Notes: generated from the sequence alone by a model not told the origin. 64,000 nt of DNA from Phycisphaerae bacterium (GCA_026004655.1 BPJO01000015.1:27282-91281), one strand, 5' to 3'. Positions 26,168-35,244 are shown, counted from the stretch's first letter. Numbers and translations: made by a program.

Positions 26168-28486
26168 TCAAAGTTTGACGGGACCCAAGGCTTTTTCGAT
26201 CCGATCGACCACTCGGATCAACCGTCGCTGCTGGTTTGTATCGATTTCGTATCCGCCGTACCGGATGCGGTAATAAATCCGGGTCAGCCTTTGGATCGAG
26301 GAATAAACGTCGTGAGGCAGATAACCAATAGACCGACTGAACTCCATCGGGGTCAGATGAGACGGGCGTTCGATTCTGCGACTGGCTAGGACTTGAAGCA
26401 AATCATCATAAAACACCAGTTGTCTGGCCAACCGCTTTTGGTCAGACGAAGGTAGCTGTTCAAGACCGATCCTCCTCGCTCGTTTTCTGAGTTGAAATCT
26501 TTCGTACAGGAAATAAACCAGGGCACCAACGACGATCAAAATCATGATCATCATTAGTACGCTGATGAGCCCACTGCTGAACCAATAAAAGTTCTGTAGG
26601 TCGAACTGTCTCTTAAGATCTTCGATCCATCCCGAAGTATGAACGGCCGTACTTGTTAGGGTCGAATCGATATTCTGGATCAGATTTGTGCGTGTTTCTG
26701 CATCATAATTGACAACATTATTACCCCAGGAATATTCGAGATAATCCAGGAAATACATAAACTTTTTCCACGCCGATGTAATTCCCTCTGTGGTCGGGGC
26801 CTGTCGTGGTGCTGTCGGATCAAAAATCTGCCACCCTTTAAGTGTCAGCACCTCGACCCACGCATGGGCGTCAGACTGTTTGACAATGTAATAACCTCCG
26901 ATCGTGTTGAACTCATCACATTTGAATCCAACGACGACCCGCGCCTTCATCCCGAGGCTCTGACACATCAGTGCCATCGCTCCGGCGAAATACTCGCAAT
27001 GTCCTTTTTTGAAATCATACAGGAACTGCACCAGAGGATCTTCCTCATCCAGTCGGCGTGTGTCGGTCAGGTCCAACGTATAACTGAAGTTATTCTGCAG
27101 ATACGTCTCGAAGTTTCGCGCAATGACTTCGTCGAGATCGGAGACGGTTTTTGTTTTCAGTCGTTGTTGGGCAAGATTCCCCCGGGCATCTTTCCCAACC
27201 ACATCATCCCGAAGCGCGAACTGACGTATTTTGTCCGGAATCGCGAAATCGAACCTTTCCCTGGAAAACTGCTTATCTTCTCTCCGGCGTCCGGGGTTGT
27301 AGTCGTTCGGTACATCGTGGAGAGACCAATAAGATTCCGAGGAACCTTCGATCTGACCGGTTGAATAGACGGTATAGGTGAATTCCGTGGTCAGCGGTTC
27401 GCTCAGCTGGATGACCTCGTCTTCGGGAGAATATTTCAGTCGAACATCACGCGAGGTTTCGATCGTAGCCACACCGGGCAGACCAAAAAGAATGTCCGTA
27501 CCGGTGGGCACCAGACGTATTTCCTGCCGATACCGATCCACTCCGTGAGGATCTGGATTCAGTTCGTAACGTTGAGCCCTGGTGGTCTGAATGAGGTCGG
27601 GAGGTCGCTGGGAATGACGAACCCATTGCCAACGATCGGGTCGATCCGGGTCACTGATATAGACATTGGGTGCGCTTCCCCGAAGGTAGATCGTTTCACC
27701 GGGTCCGCCGAAAGGTTGACCGTTCTTGGTAATATTGACTTTAGCGACGATCGATTCGTTTTGTGTGATCCTGGCGACGTCCTGAAAACTGACTTTGTCG
27801 CTGAATCCGGTCAATGACTCACTGGGTTTAAAGTTGATGTTTCCGATGATTCCTGCGCCGGTCCCCCTTGGGAAAAACAGAAAAACCACCAAGGCCATTA
27901 CGATCGCGATGGTGCTTACAAAACCGGTCAAACGACGCATGGACCGGGACAAGAATCTCTGATCCTGTCTGAGTGTCAAAGGGCTGATCTTGTTTTCGTC
28001 AAGCCCCATGACCATTTTGGCATGATCGGTTTCGGTCTTGAGATGGAAAAGTAGACAACAGTAAAGAGAAAGGAACAGATAAACAATAAAAATAACCCCA
28101 AACAGTAGACTTCCGGTACTGATGGCCGCGGAAACCATCAAAAGCAGGCTGAGGACAAGTAACTGGGCTAGGTCACGATTTCCGCGCTGTTCATACAGCT
28201 TGACCAGTTGTAACAGGACAAGAAATTCCCCGATCGCCAGGATCGGTGGATCGGGTATCTGTTTGACGCGGAGCAGAAGAAGTCCGGAAAAAAGTAGCGT
28301 CACACCGTTGGCGATCAACCTGGGCATGGGTCGAAAACGTCCCTCGCGAATCAGCCAGAAGTTGATCAGTGTCGCGGAAGTGGCCAACACCCAGATTCCC
28401 GGCGCTTCTGCCGCAACGGCATATCCCAGAAACCCTAGGAGGATTAGAGAATAAAGGGCAGGACGAAATTGTTTGATGTCATACAT
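26168..28486 (-). CDS. Membrane transglutaminase-like protein (TgpA, DUF3488-DUF4129 type)
   Basis: A 772-residue membrane protein. Six or so N-terminal helices (about 10-215) are followed by a periplasmic region with a transglutaminase-like core carrying a Cys-His-Asp triad: GHCEYFAGAMALMCQSLGM near residue 500, SDAHAWVEV near 540 and FDPTAPR near 557. One more membrane helix (about 655-680) and a cytoplasmic DUF4129-like tail follow. The ATG at 28486 lies two bases after the DUF58 stop; a TTG overlapping that stop is the alternative. It is the last gene of the MoxR-DUF58-TgpA operon, a common bacterial set thought to act on envelope proteins or peptidoglycan. Confidence 0.9.
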   Translation of the reverse strand: MYDIKQFRPALYSLILLGFLGYAVAAEAPGIWVLATSATLINFWLIREGRFRPMPRLIANGVTLLFSGLLLLRVKQIPDPPILAIGEFLVLLQLVKLYEQRGNRDLAQLLVLSLLLMVSAAISTGSLLFGVIFIVYLFLSLYCCLLFHLKTETDHAKMVMGLDENKISPLTLRQDQRFLSRSMRRLTGFVSTIAIVMALVVFLFFPRGTGAGIIGNINFKPSESLTGFSDKVSFQDVARITQNESIVAKVNITKNGQPFGGPGETIYLRGSAPNVYISDPDRPDRWQWVRHSQRPPDLIQTTRAQRYELNPDPHGVDRYRQEIRLVPTGTDILFGLPGVATIETSRDVRLKYSPEDEVIQLSEPLTTEFTYTVYSTGQIEGSSESYWSLHDVPNDYNPGRRREDKQFSRERFDFAIPDKIRQFALRDDVVGKDARGNLAQQRLKTKTVSDLDEVIARNFETYLQNNFSYTLDLTDTRRLDEEDPLVQFLYDFKKGHCEYFAGAMALMCQSLGMKARVVVGFKCDEFNTIGGYYIVKQSDAHAWVEVLTLKGWQIFDPTAPRQAPTTEGITSAWKKFMYFLDYLEYSWGNNVVNYDAETRTNLIQNIDSTLTSTAVHTSGWIEDLKRQFDLQNFYWFSSGLISVLMMIMILIVVGALVYFLYERFQLRKRARRIGLEQLPSSDQKRLARQLVFYDDLLQVLASRRIERPSHLTPMEFSRSIGYLPHDVYSSIQRLTRIYYRIRYGGYEIDTNQQRRLIRVVDRIEKALGPVKL

Positions 28487-28488
28487 CG

Positions 28489-29694
28489 TCAAATCTTTCG
28501 TTCAGAACCCAGGTCATGGAAAAAATCGATCTCCGGACTAAACTGGAAATATCTCTGATACTGATCTTCTGCCGACGACAACGTAATCAAACCACCCCGT
28601 ACACTTTGTCCGAGGCTCATTGACACCTTCTGAGGCGATATAATTACGGTGGTGACATCACTTTTGATCATAGGTCTGGCGGCTTCGAGAAGACCATTCA
28701 CCCCGTCAGGACCGTCGTATTCGATTCGGGCAAGTAACGTGAGCAGTTCGAGTCGGTGACGTTTTCCACGATTGGGTGCGATCACCGTCCATTGACCATC
28801 CCAGACACAAAGACCTACCGGAAGTCCGGCTTCCATGGTCTGATCGATCAGGGTGGCTGACATGGCAATGGCGCGTTCAATCAAAGCACGATACTCGATC
28901 TGTTCGGATTGCAGGTGTGTGTCTACGAGAACGAGCAGTTTAGGGGGAGAAACGCGGGTCATTTCGCGCATTACGGTCCCCATTCCTCTTGCCGATCGTT
29001 TCCAGTAAATCCATCGTGGGTTTTCGCCTTGCCGGTATTCTTTCACACCATAAAACTCGTCGTTGCCCCCTTGAGAAGGATGTACATTCTGTCCGGTGGA
29101 CTCTGCAGATCGGAATCGTTGTATCAGTTCTCGTCGGATGCTCCCGATCGCGGGAAAGACCACGAGATTATCTTTCTGATGGCGTGTCATAGCCCGTTTG
29201 ACGAAACCGAATGGAAAACTCGTACTGATCTGATAATGATCCAGCTCAACGACGCCTCGTTTCAGCGGAACGACTTCGGTTGGAACGGTCGCCGTCATCC
29301 TGTTGGCACAGTGCAACAGATAGGCAGAGGGTTGACGAGAAAAGGATTCAGTCCTGTCGAGTTCGGTGATTGTCACCGACAAACTAGGCCAGAACCGTTT
29401 CTGGTTGGTGATCTGGTAGTAAATCGCCATCGGACGACCAACAATCGCGTGATCGGGGAGGACCCGTTCCACTTTCAGACGATTCAATACCAATCCACTG
29501 ATGATGAAGGAAACCATGAGAATCCCGATCATGAGTCCGAAAACACCGAACAGCAGATTGGCTTGGGTATTGATGGCAGCTAGCCCTATGAACATCATGA
29601 TCGTGCAATACACCAACCCGGTTACGGAGAAATCGAGCGAGGGCTTTTTGACGACCCTGATTTTCCGTTGTGATTTTCCAGGTTTCCGGCGCAT
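28489..29694 (-). CDS. DUF58 domain protein
   Basis: A 401-residue protein with two N-terminal membrane helices (about 22-65) and a C-terminal DUF58 / von Willebrand A-like region. The family hallmark EYRQGENPRWIYWKRSARG is near residues 215-235, and a metal-ion-dependent adhesion site-like segment LLVLVDTHLQSEQIEYRALIE follows. DUF58 proteins pair with MoxR ATPases, which may load or remodel them. It lies 45 bases after moxR and two bases before the transglutaminase gene, so all three form one operon. Confidence 0.92.
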   Translation of the reverse strand: MRRKPGKSQRKIRVVKKPSLDFSVTGLVYCTIMMFIGLAAINTQANLLFGVFGLMIGILMVSFIISGLVLNRLKVERVLPDHAIVGRPMAIYYQITNQKRFWPSLSVTITELDRTESFSRQPSAYLLHCANRMTATVPTEVVPLKRGVVELDHYQISTSFPFGFVKRAMTRHQKDNLVVFPAIGSIRRELIQRFRSAESTGQNVHPSQGGNDEFYGVKEYRQGENPRWIYWKRSARGMGTVMREMTRVSPPKLLVLVDTHLQSEQIEYRALIERAIAMSATLIDQTMEAGLPVGLCVWDGQWTVIAPNRGKRHRLELLTLLARIEYDGPDGVNGLLEAARPMIKSDVTTVIISPQKVSMSLGQSVRGGLITLSSAEDQYQRYFQFSPEIDFFHDLGSERKI

Positions 29695-29739
29695 CGCTGA
29701 TCACCCTGACCCTTCTGAAGACCGTCGATTATGCGGGTG

Positions 29740-30672
29740 TCATTTGGGAGCAGGAACCCGATCCAGAATTGATTGAAGAATCCTTTGAGTCGCGTCGGTA
29801 TCCCCGTTGCCTAGATAAGTTTTGCTGATGACCCGATGAGTGCAGCAGGCAATAAACAGTTCTTTGACATCGTCCGGAAGCACATGATCTCTGCCATGAA
29901 GCATGGCAGATGCCTGAACCGCTGCAGTCAACGCCAAGGCGCCTCGCGTGCTCAACCCGAGGTGAAGCTGTTCGTGTTTCCGAGTGGCTTCGGTCAGATC
30001 CATGATGTAATCCACGATCGCAGGATCGAGTCGAACCTTAGGAACCGCGTCCTGCATCTGCACGATTTCGTCGGAAGATATTACCGGTTTAAGCTGATCG
30101 ATCAGAGAACGTCCGGGCTGGGTGGTCAGGATCCTGAGTTCGTCGGACCGTTGGGGGTATCCGAGATGCACCTTCAGAATGAACCGATCCAACTGGTTTT
30201 CGGGCAGATGGTATGTCCCTTCGAACTCGAACGGGTTCTGAGTTGCCACCACCATGAAGGGGCGTTTGAGGTGAAAAGTACGGTTCTCGATCGAAACCTG
30301 TTCTTCGCTCATCGCTTCTAGAAGAGCAGACTGCGTACGGGGTGTCGTACGATTGATTTCGTCGGCCAGCAGGATGTTGGTGAAAATGGGACCTGGTTTG
30401 AACTCAAACTCATTGACTTCGCGGTTGTAAACCGAAACGCCCAGCACGTCGCCGGGAAGTAAATCAGGCGTCAACTGAATCCGAGAAAACTCGCAAGCGA
30501 TGCTCTTGGCCAGGGATTTGGCCAGGACGGTCTTTCCAACCCCGGGAACGTCTTCGATCAACACATGTCCACGAGCAAGCAATCCGATCAAAAGCAGATC
30601 GACCGCGCGAGGATTTCCATAGAATACTGATCCGATGTTTTTCCGTATTCGATCGATGGCAGCTGTTGTCAC
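29740..30672 (-). CDS. MoxR-family AAA+ ATPase
   Basis: A 310-residue AAA+ chaperone-like ATPase. Walker A is EDVPGVGKTVLAKSL near residues 39-53, Walker B is [26 protein letters not shown] near 98-123, sensor 1 is MVVATQNPFEFEGTYHLPENQLDRF and the C-terminal lid contains GLSTRGALAL. The start is a GTG preceded by ACAGGTG. MoxR proteins are thought to activate partner complexes that include vWA/DUF58 proteins, as here with the next two genes. A second, frameshifted MoxR is at 62.6-63.7 kb. Confidence 0.94.
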   Translation of the reverse strand: MTTAAIDRIRKNIGSVFYGNPRAVDLLLIGLLARGHVLIEDVPGVGKTVLAKSLAKSIACEFSRIQLTPDLLPGDVLGVSVYNREVNEFEFKPGPIFTNILLADEINRTTPRTQSALLEAMSEEQVSIENRTFHLKRPFMVVATQNPFEFEGTYHLPENQLDRFILKVHLGYPQRSDELRILTTQPGRSLIDQLKPVISSDEIVQMQDAVPKVRLDPAIVDYIMDLTEATRKHEQLHLGLSTRGALALTAAVQASAMLHGRDHVLPDDVKELFIACCTHRVISKTYLGNGDTDATQRILQSILDRVPAPK

Positions 30673-30744
30673 GAATTCACCTGTTGCAAATGCGCCTGAT
30701 GATAGTTTCCTGTAATCGCCGAGTAGATTCTAACAGGAGACAGC

Positions 30745-30948
30745 TCAGGATGCATTGGATTTGGGGGTTTGAGAACTGATATTCTCATTTTTCTGATAGG
30801 GGCAATGCCGACACCCCTGATGACAACAGTATCCCCGTCGGCGGTGGTAAAAAGCTGTGAAGATCCACCGGCCTTTTTCAATGTAATAGTCCACACCCAA
30901 AATCGGTGAACTCAATGATTCTTTGGAGTTTGAGTCATTCACGGTCAA
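30745..30948 (-). CDS. Small Cys-rich DUF5522-like protein
   Basis: A 67-residue protein with a dense cysteine motif: [20 protein letters not shown] is followed by [12 protein letters not shown], which matches the short DUF5522-type family found as small stand-alone proteins in many bacteria. The five cysteines suggest metal or cluster binding, but no function is known. The start is unclear: TTG at 30948 or GTG at 30942, both overlapping the end of the pseudopilin gene, which points to translational coupling. It lies between that gene and moxR on the same strand. A second 75-residue reading frame over the same bases is a shadow. Confidence 0.75.
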   Translation of the reverse strand: MTVNDSNSKESLSSPILGVDYYIEKGRWIFTAFYHRRRGYCCHQGCRHCPYQKNENISSQTPKSNAS

Positions 30949-31774
30949 ACAATCGGTTGTCCTTGGGTCCGAACCATCCTAATTTCATACGTCCGTTGGA
31001 CGCGCCGTAGACATTGACAGGTTCGGTCCATTCACATTTTTCCGCGCTAACGTGCCCGTCCAGCCAGGCAACCAAAGCGTTACCCCGGTGACGAAAATGA
31101 ATGCTGGGAGACAAACTGCCTCCCCATACGCTCAAAGGCGGCTCAACGAATGAATATTCGATCAGATCAGGATTGGCGATCGCGGTATCGGCAAAAGCGA
31201 TGGTTTCCGCAGGATGACGTACCTGTGAAAGCCTTGCCGGGACATTCATCACTTCTTTATCGAAAACAGGGGCTGACAATGACATCGAAGCCCAAGGCTG
31301 GACTCCCGATCGACTACCTAAATAGGCTGAATTGTAACCGTACCCCCCACAGTTCTTTTCAAAGGCACTGGACACCTCGGCCGGTGTAAAGCTCGGACAG
31401 GCTCGAATACGTTTATCAGGCAAGTATCTTGATAAAGGTGAATCCACAGACGACTCAAACGCTTCTGCCACAGTGTCTCGAATACCATGCCAACGGTGTA
31501 GGTTCTTAGTCAGGAAGTCGATGTGTGCTGGGGGAAGAAACGTGTGATGGTCATTGGCGTATAACAGACAAGCAGTAACCAGTTGTCGCAAATTGTTTCG
31601 ACAGACCACTTCCCTCGCCGATTCACGGGCAAACAACAACGCGGGCAACAAAATCGAGATCAAAAGTGAAATGATCCCGATCACGGCCAAAAGCTCGATC
31701 AGTGTAAAGCCCCTGCACCGATTGTTCATCGGCGCAGGGGACGGGCAGGAAAATGGATGGGGGTATGAGATCAT
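30935..31774 (-). CDS. Prepilin-type N-terminal cleavage/methylation protein (DUF1559-like pseudopilin)
   Basis: A 279-residue membrane-anchored pseudopilin. The cleavage motif is [21 protein letters not shown] at about residues 20-40 with the key Glu at mature position 5; [20 protein letters not shown] follows, and the C-terminal [19 protein letters not shown] matches the planctomycete H-x9-DG group. The ATG at 31774 overlaps the stop of the DUF4465-like PEP-CTERM gene (ATGA), giving a 22-residue leader. A second ATG at 31729 would give a shorter leader, but it lies inside a 13-bp hairpin. It lies downstream of a cobalamin riboswitch and two PEP-CTERM genes, so it may be B12-regulated. Confidence 0.87.
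   Translation of the reverse strand: MISYPHPFSCPSPAPMNNRCRGFTLIELLAVIGIISLLISILLPALLFARESAREVVCRNNLRQLVTACLLYANDHHTFLPPAHIDFLTKNLHRWHGIRDTVAEAFESSVDSPLSRYLPDKRIRACPSFTPAEVSSAFEKNCGGYGYNSAYLGSRSGVQPWASMSLSAPVFDKEVMNVPARLSQVRHPAETIAFADTAIANPDLIEYSFVEPPLSVWGGSLSPSIHFRHRGNALVAWLDGHVSAEKCEWTEPVNVYGASNGRMKLGWFGPKDNRLFDRE
31710..31740 (-). repeat. 13-bp hairpin at the start of the pseudopilin gene
   Basis: Arms 31710-31722 and 31728-31740 pair with one mismatch around the loop tgttc. The stem encloses the internal ATG at 31729. It could act as a partial terminator after the PEP-CTERM genes or hide the internal start; no T-run follows. Confidence 0.5.
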
Positions 31775-32583
31775 GACTTGCGTCGGCGTCCGAGCAGACC
31801 CGTCGTCAGAAGTCCTAGTCCGGTCAAAGCAGCTGCTGGTTCCGGAACGACCGTAAGGTTATCAATCGCCACATAAGTCGGAGTATTAATGCCGAACATC
31901 CCCGTATCACTGGATGTAAAACTGATTCGCAACGATACCGCATTGGCGAGAGGTGTTAAATCGACTAATTCCCACGTATCGATGATATAGTCCTGGGAAT
32001 TATCGACGAACCGATAATCGGCCAGGTAAAATTCCACCGGTGTTCCGGTTACATTTCCTGTTCCGTTTGGACCGTCATAACCAGTGAAAATGACACTGAA
32101 ATAATCCGGATCATTCCCCGTCGTCCCGCCGAATTTTTTACTGAATACGGATCCGCTCAGCATATCCAGAGCGGCATATGTTGTATTCGTCACTCGAACG
32201 GAGACCGGCGTCTGTCCCAAGGGCAGGTTAATAAAATCATGGCTGCCGTCGTAACCGACTGCGTAGTTGCCGTTGCCTCCAAACCCGGTTCCGGTGTAGG
32301 CAGCATACTGATTGGTATATCCCGGAGTGGTGGTATCGTTGACGTTAGAATAGCTCCAACCGTTCCAATACCCACCGAAATCGGAATTATAACTGTTTCC
32401 GAATCCCGCCCCGCCGCTGGACCAACCACCGGTATTGGTCGTAGGACCGCCGTTATAATAAGAATTAGACCCCAAAGACAGATCTTCGAAATCGATCACG
32501 GTACTGCCTGATGAAATCGTGGCCGTACTCAATAAACTCAGACTAACCAGCACGAATTGATGTGTTTTGTTGCTACGAATCAT
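31771..32583 (-). CDS. PEP-CTERM protein with DUF4465-like domain
   Basis: A 270-residue exported protein. The ATG at 32583 is chosen because GAGGAG lies eight bases before it; an upstream in-frame extension lacks this. The signal peptide ends near residue 28 (ATISSG). The mature domain has [14 protein letters not shown], then [27 protein letters not shown] and NYAVGY, the pattern of DUF4465, a beta-sandwich surface domain. The tail [26 protein letters not shown] is a PEP-CTERM signal. It is the second gene after a cobalamin riboswitch, 40 bases downstream of another PEP-CTERM gene. A role in capturing corrinoids at the cell surface is my inference from that position. Confidence 0.85.
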   Translation of the reverse strand: MIRSNKTHQFVLVSLSLLSTATISSGSTVIDFEDLSLGSNSYYNGGPTTNTGGWSSGGAGFGNSYNSDFGGYWNGWSYSNVNDTTTPGYTNQYAAYTGTGFGGNGNYAVGYDGSHDFINLPLGQTPVSVRVTNTTYAALDMLSGSVFSKKFGGTTGNDPDYFSVIFTGYDGPNGTGNVTGTPVEFYLADYRFVDNSQDYIIDTWELVDLTPLANAVSLRISFTSSDTGMFGINTPTYVAIDNLTVVPEPAAALTGLGLLTTGLLGRRRKS

Positions 32584-32623
32584 AATTTTCTCCTCATTTT
32601 TCATCGAATTAAATCCAATCATT

Positions 32624-33451
32624 TCAGACTAATTTTCGCCGACGGCGGAGTAACACTCCCGACGCAATTCCCATCACACCAAGGATGGAAGGTTCGGGCA
32701 CCTGGTTGATCACACCAATCCCGTCCAAATCAAACCCGCTGGAGGCAAATGGGGTACTGTATGGATCGTTAATAACCCGACCGAGTGAATCCAATGATGG
32801 AATGTATGAAGGGTTGCCCGGAGCCGCGTCAATCCGTCCGACAACATCAATGACACGAACATGGGTGATATGATTCAAATCCAATGTCGGTCCGGCCAGG
32901 GATAACAGATCGTCAAGATCAAAAGGCGTTCCGTACCCCACCCGATACTTACCCGCCAGGTTGTGTAGATTGGTCGGATCCAGCAACCCAAATCCACCGA
33001 CTTGAGTCGTTGTCTGAGTTTCCGAGTAAGCGGGAAAACGGAAAAAGTTTATCCCATTAGAGCTGACTTCGACAAACGCTAGTTCCAGAAACGTGTCGGA
33101 AAATCCGTTTTCGAAAACGGCAAAATCGACACCAGGACCGTTTCGGATCGGTTGATCAAAAGTTAGGGTCGCGAAACCACCATCACCGAGGCTCACCACA
33201 GCAGTGGTGGTCGTACCTGCGGATCCAAAGGCATCGGACAACACACCGAAACTCGCCAGCGGCCCCGTCGGATTGTTGATATCCTGCGGTCCTCGGACAA
33301 GAGTCCCCCCAGTGGCCCATCCGACAAACCTTGAATCGTTATAAGGAATCGCGGTTGAACCGACCTGACCTGCAGCCGGAGCGTAGGGTCCGGCCTGAAC
33401 TATTCCTGCAAATGCAGATATGGCACTTGCAGCCCAAAAAATATGACGCAT
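32624..33451 (-). CDS. PEP-CTERM surface protein under a cobalamin riboswitch
   Basis: A 275-residue exported protein with a short signal peptide (cleavage after SAFAGIVQA, near residue 20). The mature part contains LGDGGFATLTFDQPIRNGPGVDFAVFENGF and LAFVEVSSNGINFFRFP, a beta-rich cell-surface family that I have seen with DUF4465 neighbours but cannot name. The C-terminus VPEPSILGVMGIASGVLLRRRRK is a PEP-CTERM tail. AAAGAGG precedes the ATG. It is the first gene after the riboswitch and terminator at 33484-33877, so its expression should fall when adenosylcobalamin is plentiful. No TonB receptor or BtuCDF gene is adjacent. Confidence 0.85.
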   Translation of the reverse strand: MRHIFWAASAISAFAGIVQAGPYAPAAGQVGSTAIPYNDSRFVGWATGGTLVRGPQDINNPTGPLASFGVLSDAFGSAGTTTTAVVSLGDGGFATLTFDQPIRNGPGVDFAVFENGFSDTFLELAFVEVSSNGINFFRFPAYSETQTTTQVGGFGLLDPTNLHNLAGKYRVGYGTPFDLDDLLSLAGPTLDLNHITHVRVIDVVGRIDAAPGNPSYIPSLDSLGRVINDPYSTPFASSGFDLDGIGVINQVPEPSILGVMGIASGVLLRRRRKLV

Positions 33452-33483
33452 GACAAACCTCTTTCCCTAGTCGCGAGGGAACC

Positions 33484-33525
33484 AAAAACCCTCGTCCTGC
33501 GAGGCAAAGCCCGAGAAGCCGAGGG
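33484..33525 (-). terminator. Intrinsic terminator of the cobalamin riboswitch leader
   Basis: On the minus strand CCCTCG (33520-33525) pairs with CGAGGG (33489-33494), enclosing a smaller inner stem, and is followed directly by TTTTT (33484-33488). It lies 180 bases after the aptamer and about 33 bases before the first PEP-CTERM gene, where an expression-platform terminator belongs. Confidence 0.7.
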
Positions 33526-33705
33526 TCGAGGTCTGTGCAGAATAGCAAACCACTTCCGGAGCGTATCACTCACGGAACGATCTTATGTCATGCCAGTCTT
33601 CGAAGCCCGGGCGTCCCAAAGCCCAGTGAGCACCAACCACGTTCGGACTCACTTGCTTATCGCGAGGACGAAACCAAGCGGTAAACGCAACACACGTTTA
33701 CCCAC

Positions 33706-33877
33706 GCAGGCAGGTCTTCTGGCTCGGGATTTTTCGTGCTCGCCTTCCCATCACCGGAGGGTGACAGTGGCATCGTGAGCACGAAAAGGATAATCCCTTA
33801 CAGCGGCGCGTCCGCGTCGGATTTTCACCGACTTCCCTTCGTCGCGATTTCTCTCGCGACGGGCATCAGCCGCCTGC
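33706..33877 (-). ncRNA. Cobalamin (adenosylcobalamin) riboswitch aptamer
   Basis: Read on the minus strand, all conserved blocks occur in order: GCAGGC opening the P1 stem (33872-33877), AAGGGAAGTCGGTGAAAATCC, then CGCCGCTGTAAGGG, GCCACTG, GGTGATGGGAAGGC, and AGCCAGAAGACCTGCC closing with GCCTGC (33706-33711), which pairs with the first block. This is the B12-box architecture of class-I cobalamin riboswitches. An 8-bp hairpin (33680-33702) follows directly, and a U-tract terminator lies further on, implying transcriptional control. It precedes two PEP-CTERM genes. Confidence 0.95.
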
Positions 33878-33889
33878 GATACATCAATT

Positions 33890-33918
33890 AGCGTATCTCA
33901 AAAAAATCTGTTTTCAAG
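33890..33918 (-). promoter_or_regulatory. Promoter of the cobalamin riboswitch transcript
   Basis: TTGAAA (33913-33918) and TACGCT (33890-33895) on the minus strand with a 17-base spacer. Predicted transcription start near 33883 would fall just before the P1 stem of the aptamer at 33877, which fits well. The -10 box is weak. Confidence 0.45.
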
Positions 33919-34047
33919 AGTTTCAAGAACTACCTTTGTCTCTTTTTGCCGGAAGATAAAAAATGTCATAATTCGCTTAAAGTTTGGGAAATTCTCCTTC
34001 GAACGTATATTCATTGAACACTGACCGACTAACTGGGAGCTATTTTC

Positions 34048-35244
34048 ATGGCCCATGCTTTGCCTCATGTTGTCCACGTTATATCGTCGGTTGATCCACG
34101 CTCCGGAGGAACAACTACTCAACTCGTTTCACTCGTCCGCGCGCAAGTTGAAATAGGGATGACGGTAACGGTGGTCAGCCCTTATAGGATTGATTTCGAT
34201 CCTTCCGCTGCCGAGGCGATGCAAAATGCCGGAGCGTATGTGGAGCTCGTAGGCCCCTCGACCACGATGACGGGTTGGCATCCCAAACTGTCCAGGGTGC
34301 TGCGGGACGTGCTTGTCCATAGTCATATTGTCCATATTCACGGGTTATGGCAAGAAATTCAGCATCGTGCAGCCGTTATTTCGCGGGAAATGGGTTTGCC
34401 TTATTTGTACAGCCTTCATGGTACGCTCGAACCGTGGTCGATGCGGCAATCCCGGTTGAAGAAATACATTTACATGATTGTACGAATGAAAAAGAACTTG
34501 GCAGGTGCAGCCGCTTTGCATTACGCGGATACGATCGAACAGGAACTCACCGTCGAATGGAAACTAAATAACCCCGTGATCATTCAGCCTTATTCGATTG
34601 ATCTTGCGGATTTTGAGCGCCTTCCGAGTCCCGGGCTGTTCAGACGTGCTTTTCCACAAGTCGGTAATGATCCTTACGTCCTATTTTTGGGAAGACTGCA
34701 CCCACGAAAGGGGCTTGATATATTGATCCCGGCCTTCAAATTAGGAGCACAACAAAATACAAAACTCGTTATTGCCGGACCGTGCGCTGAGCCGGAGTTT
34801 GAACATAAGCTGCATTTCTGGGTGAAACATCATGGGTTGAGCGATCGGGTCATATTTACCGGTATGCTGGACGGAATCCTTCGCACATCCGCGTTTGCAG
34901 ACGCTCAACTGTGTGTTTTGCCAAGCCACTCGGATAATTTCGGAATGACTGCCCTCGAGTCCTTGGCTTGCGGAACTCCGGTGATTGTCTCAGATCATGT
35001 TGCACTATCCCGAACGATCCAGAGGAATAATCTGGGGGATGTTTGCGCAGTCGAGGTCCATCATCTGGGCAAGATCCTTGAGACCTGGATGAATGACCCG
35101 CAGCGATGTAAACAAGTTGGTCAGCGTGGTAGAGAATGGGTATTTCAGGATTTTGATGGCCGTAAAAACAGCCTATCATGGGCTCAGCACTACGATGATA
35201 TTCTGAAAAAGTGGTCGAGTTCGCGAGCCTCGGTCGTGGCATGA
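34048..35244 (+). CDS. Glycosyltransferase family 4 (GT-B fold)
   Basis: A 398-residue cytoplasmic glycosyltransferase. The N-terminal domain begins HVVHVISSVDPRSGGTTTQL, the usual acceptor-side Rossmann fold with a glycine-rich loop. The donor domain has VLFLGRLHPRKGLDILIPAF near residue 210, and the E-x7-E type motif lies in SHSDNFGMTALESLACGTPVIVSDH near 300. It probably adds a sugar to an exopolysaccharide or lipid-linked glycan; donor and acceptor cannot be read. GGGAGC precedes the ATG. It is divergent from the cobalamin riboswitch and convergent with the FBPase gene, and stands apart from any glycan cluster. Confidence 0.88.
   Translation: MAHALPHVVHVISSVDPRSGGTTTQLVSLVRAQVEIGMTVTVVSPYRIDFDPSAAEAMQNAGAYVELVGPSTTMTGWHPKLSRVLRDVLVHSHIVHIHGLWQEIQHRAAVISREMGLPYLYSLHGTLEPWSMRQSRLKKYIYMIVRMKKNLAGAAALHYADTIEQELTVEWKLNNPVIIQPYSIDLADFERLPSPGLFRRAFPQVGNDPYVLFLGRLHPRKGLDILIPAFKLGAQQNTKLVIAGPCAEPEFEHKLHFWVKHHGLSDRVIFTGMLDGILRTSAFADAQLCVLPSHSDNFGMTALESLACGTPVIVSDHVALSRTIQRNNLGDVCAVEVHHLGKILETWMNDPQRCKQVGQRGREWVFQDFDGRKNSLSWAQHYDDILKKWSSSRASVVA

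Noticed and set aside
25139..26389. A 416-residue plus-strand reading frame opposite the lactate dehydrogenase gene
   Set aside because: It covers a gene with all LDH motifs, is rich in Asp, Arg and His as expected of an antisense frame, and has no ribosome-binding site or recognisable motif.
28909..29583. A 224-residue plus-strand reading frame opposite the DUF58 gene
   Set aside because: It is a shadow of the DUF58 coding sequence, which has the family motif.
30669..30896. A 75-residue minus-strand reading frame between the pseudopilin and moxR
   Set aside because: It overlaps the DUF5522-like frame that carries the cysteine motif and has no features of its own.
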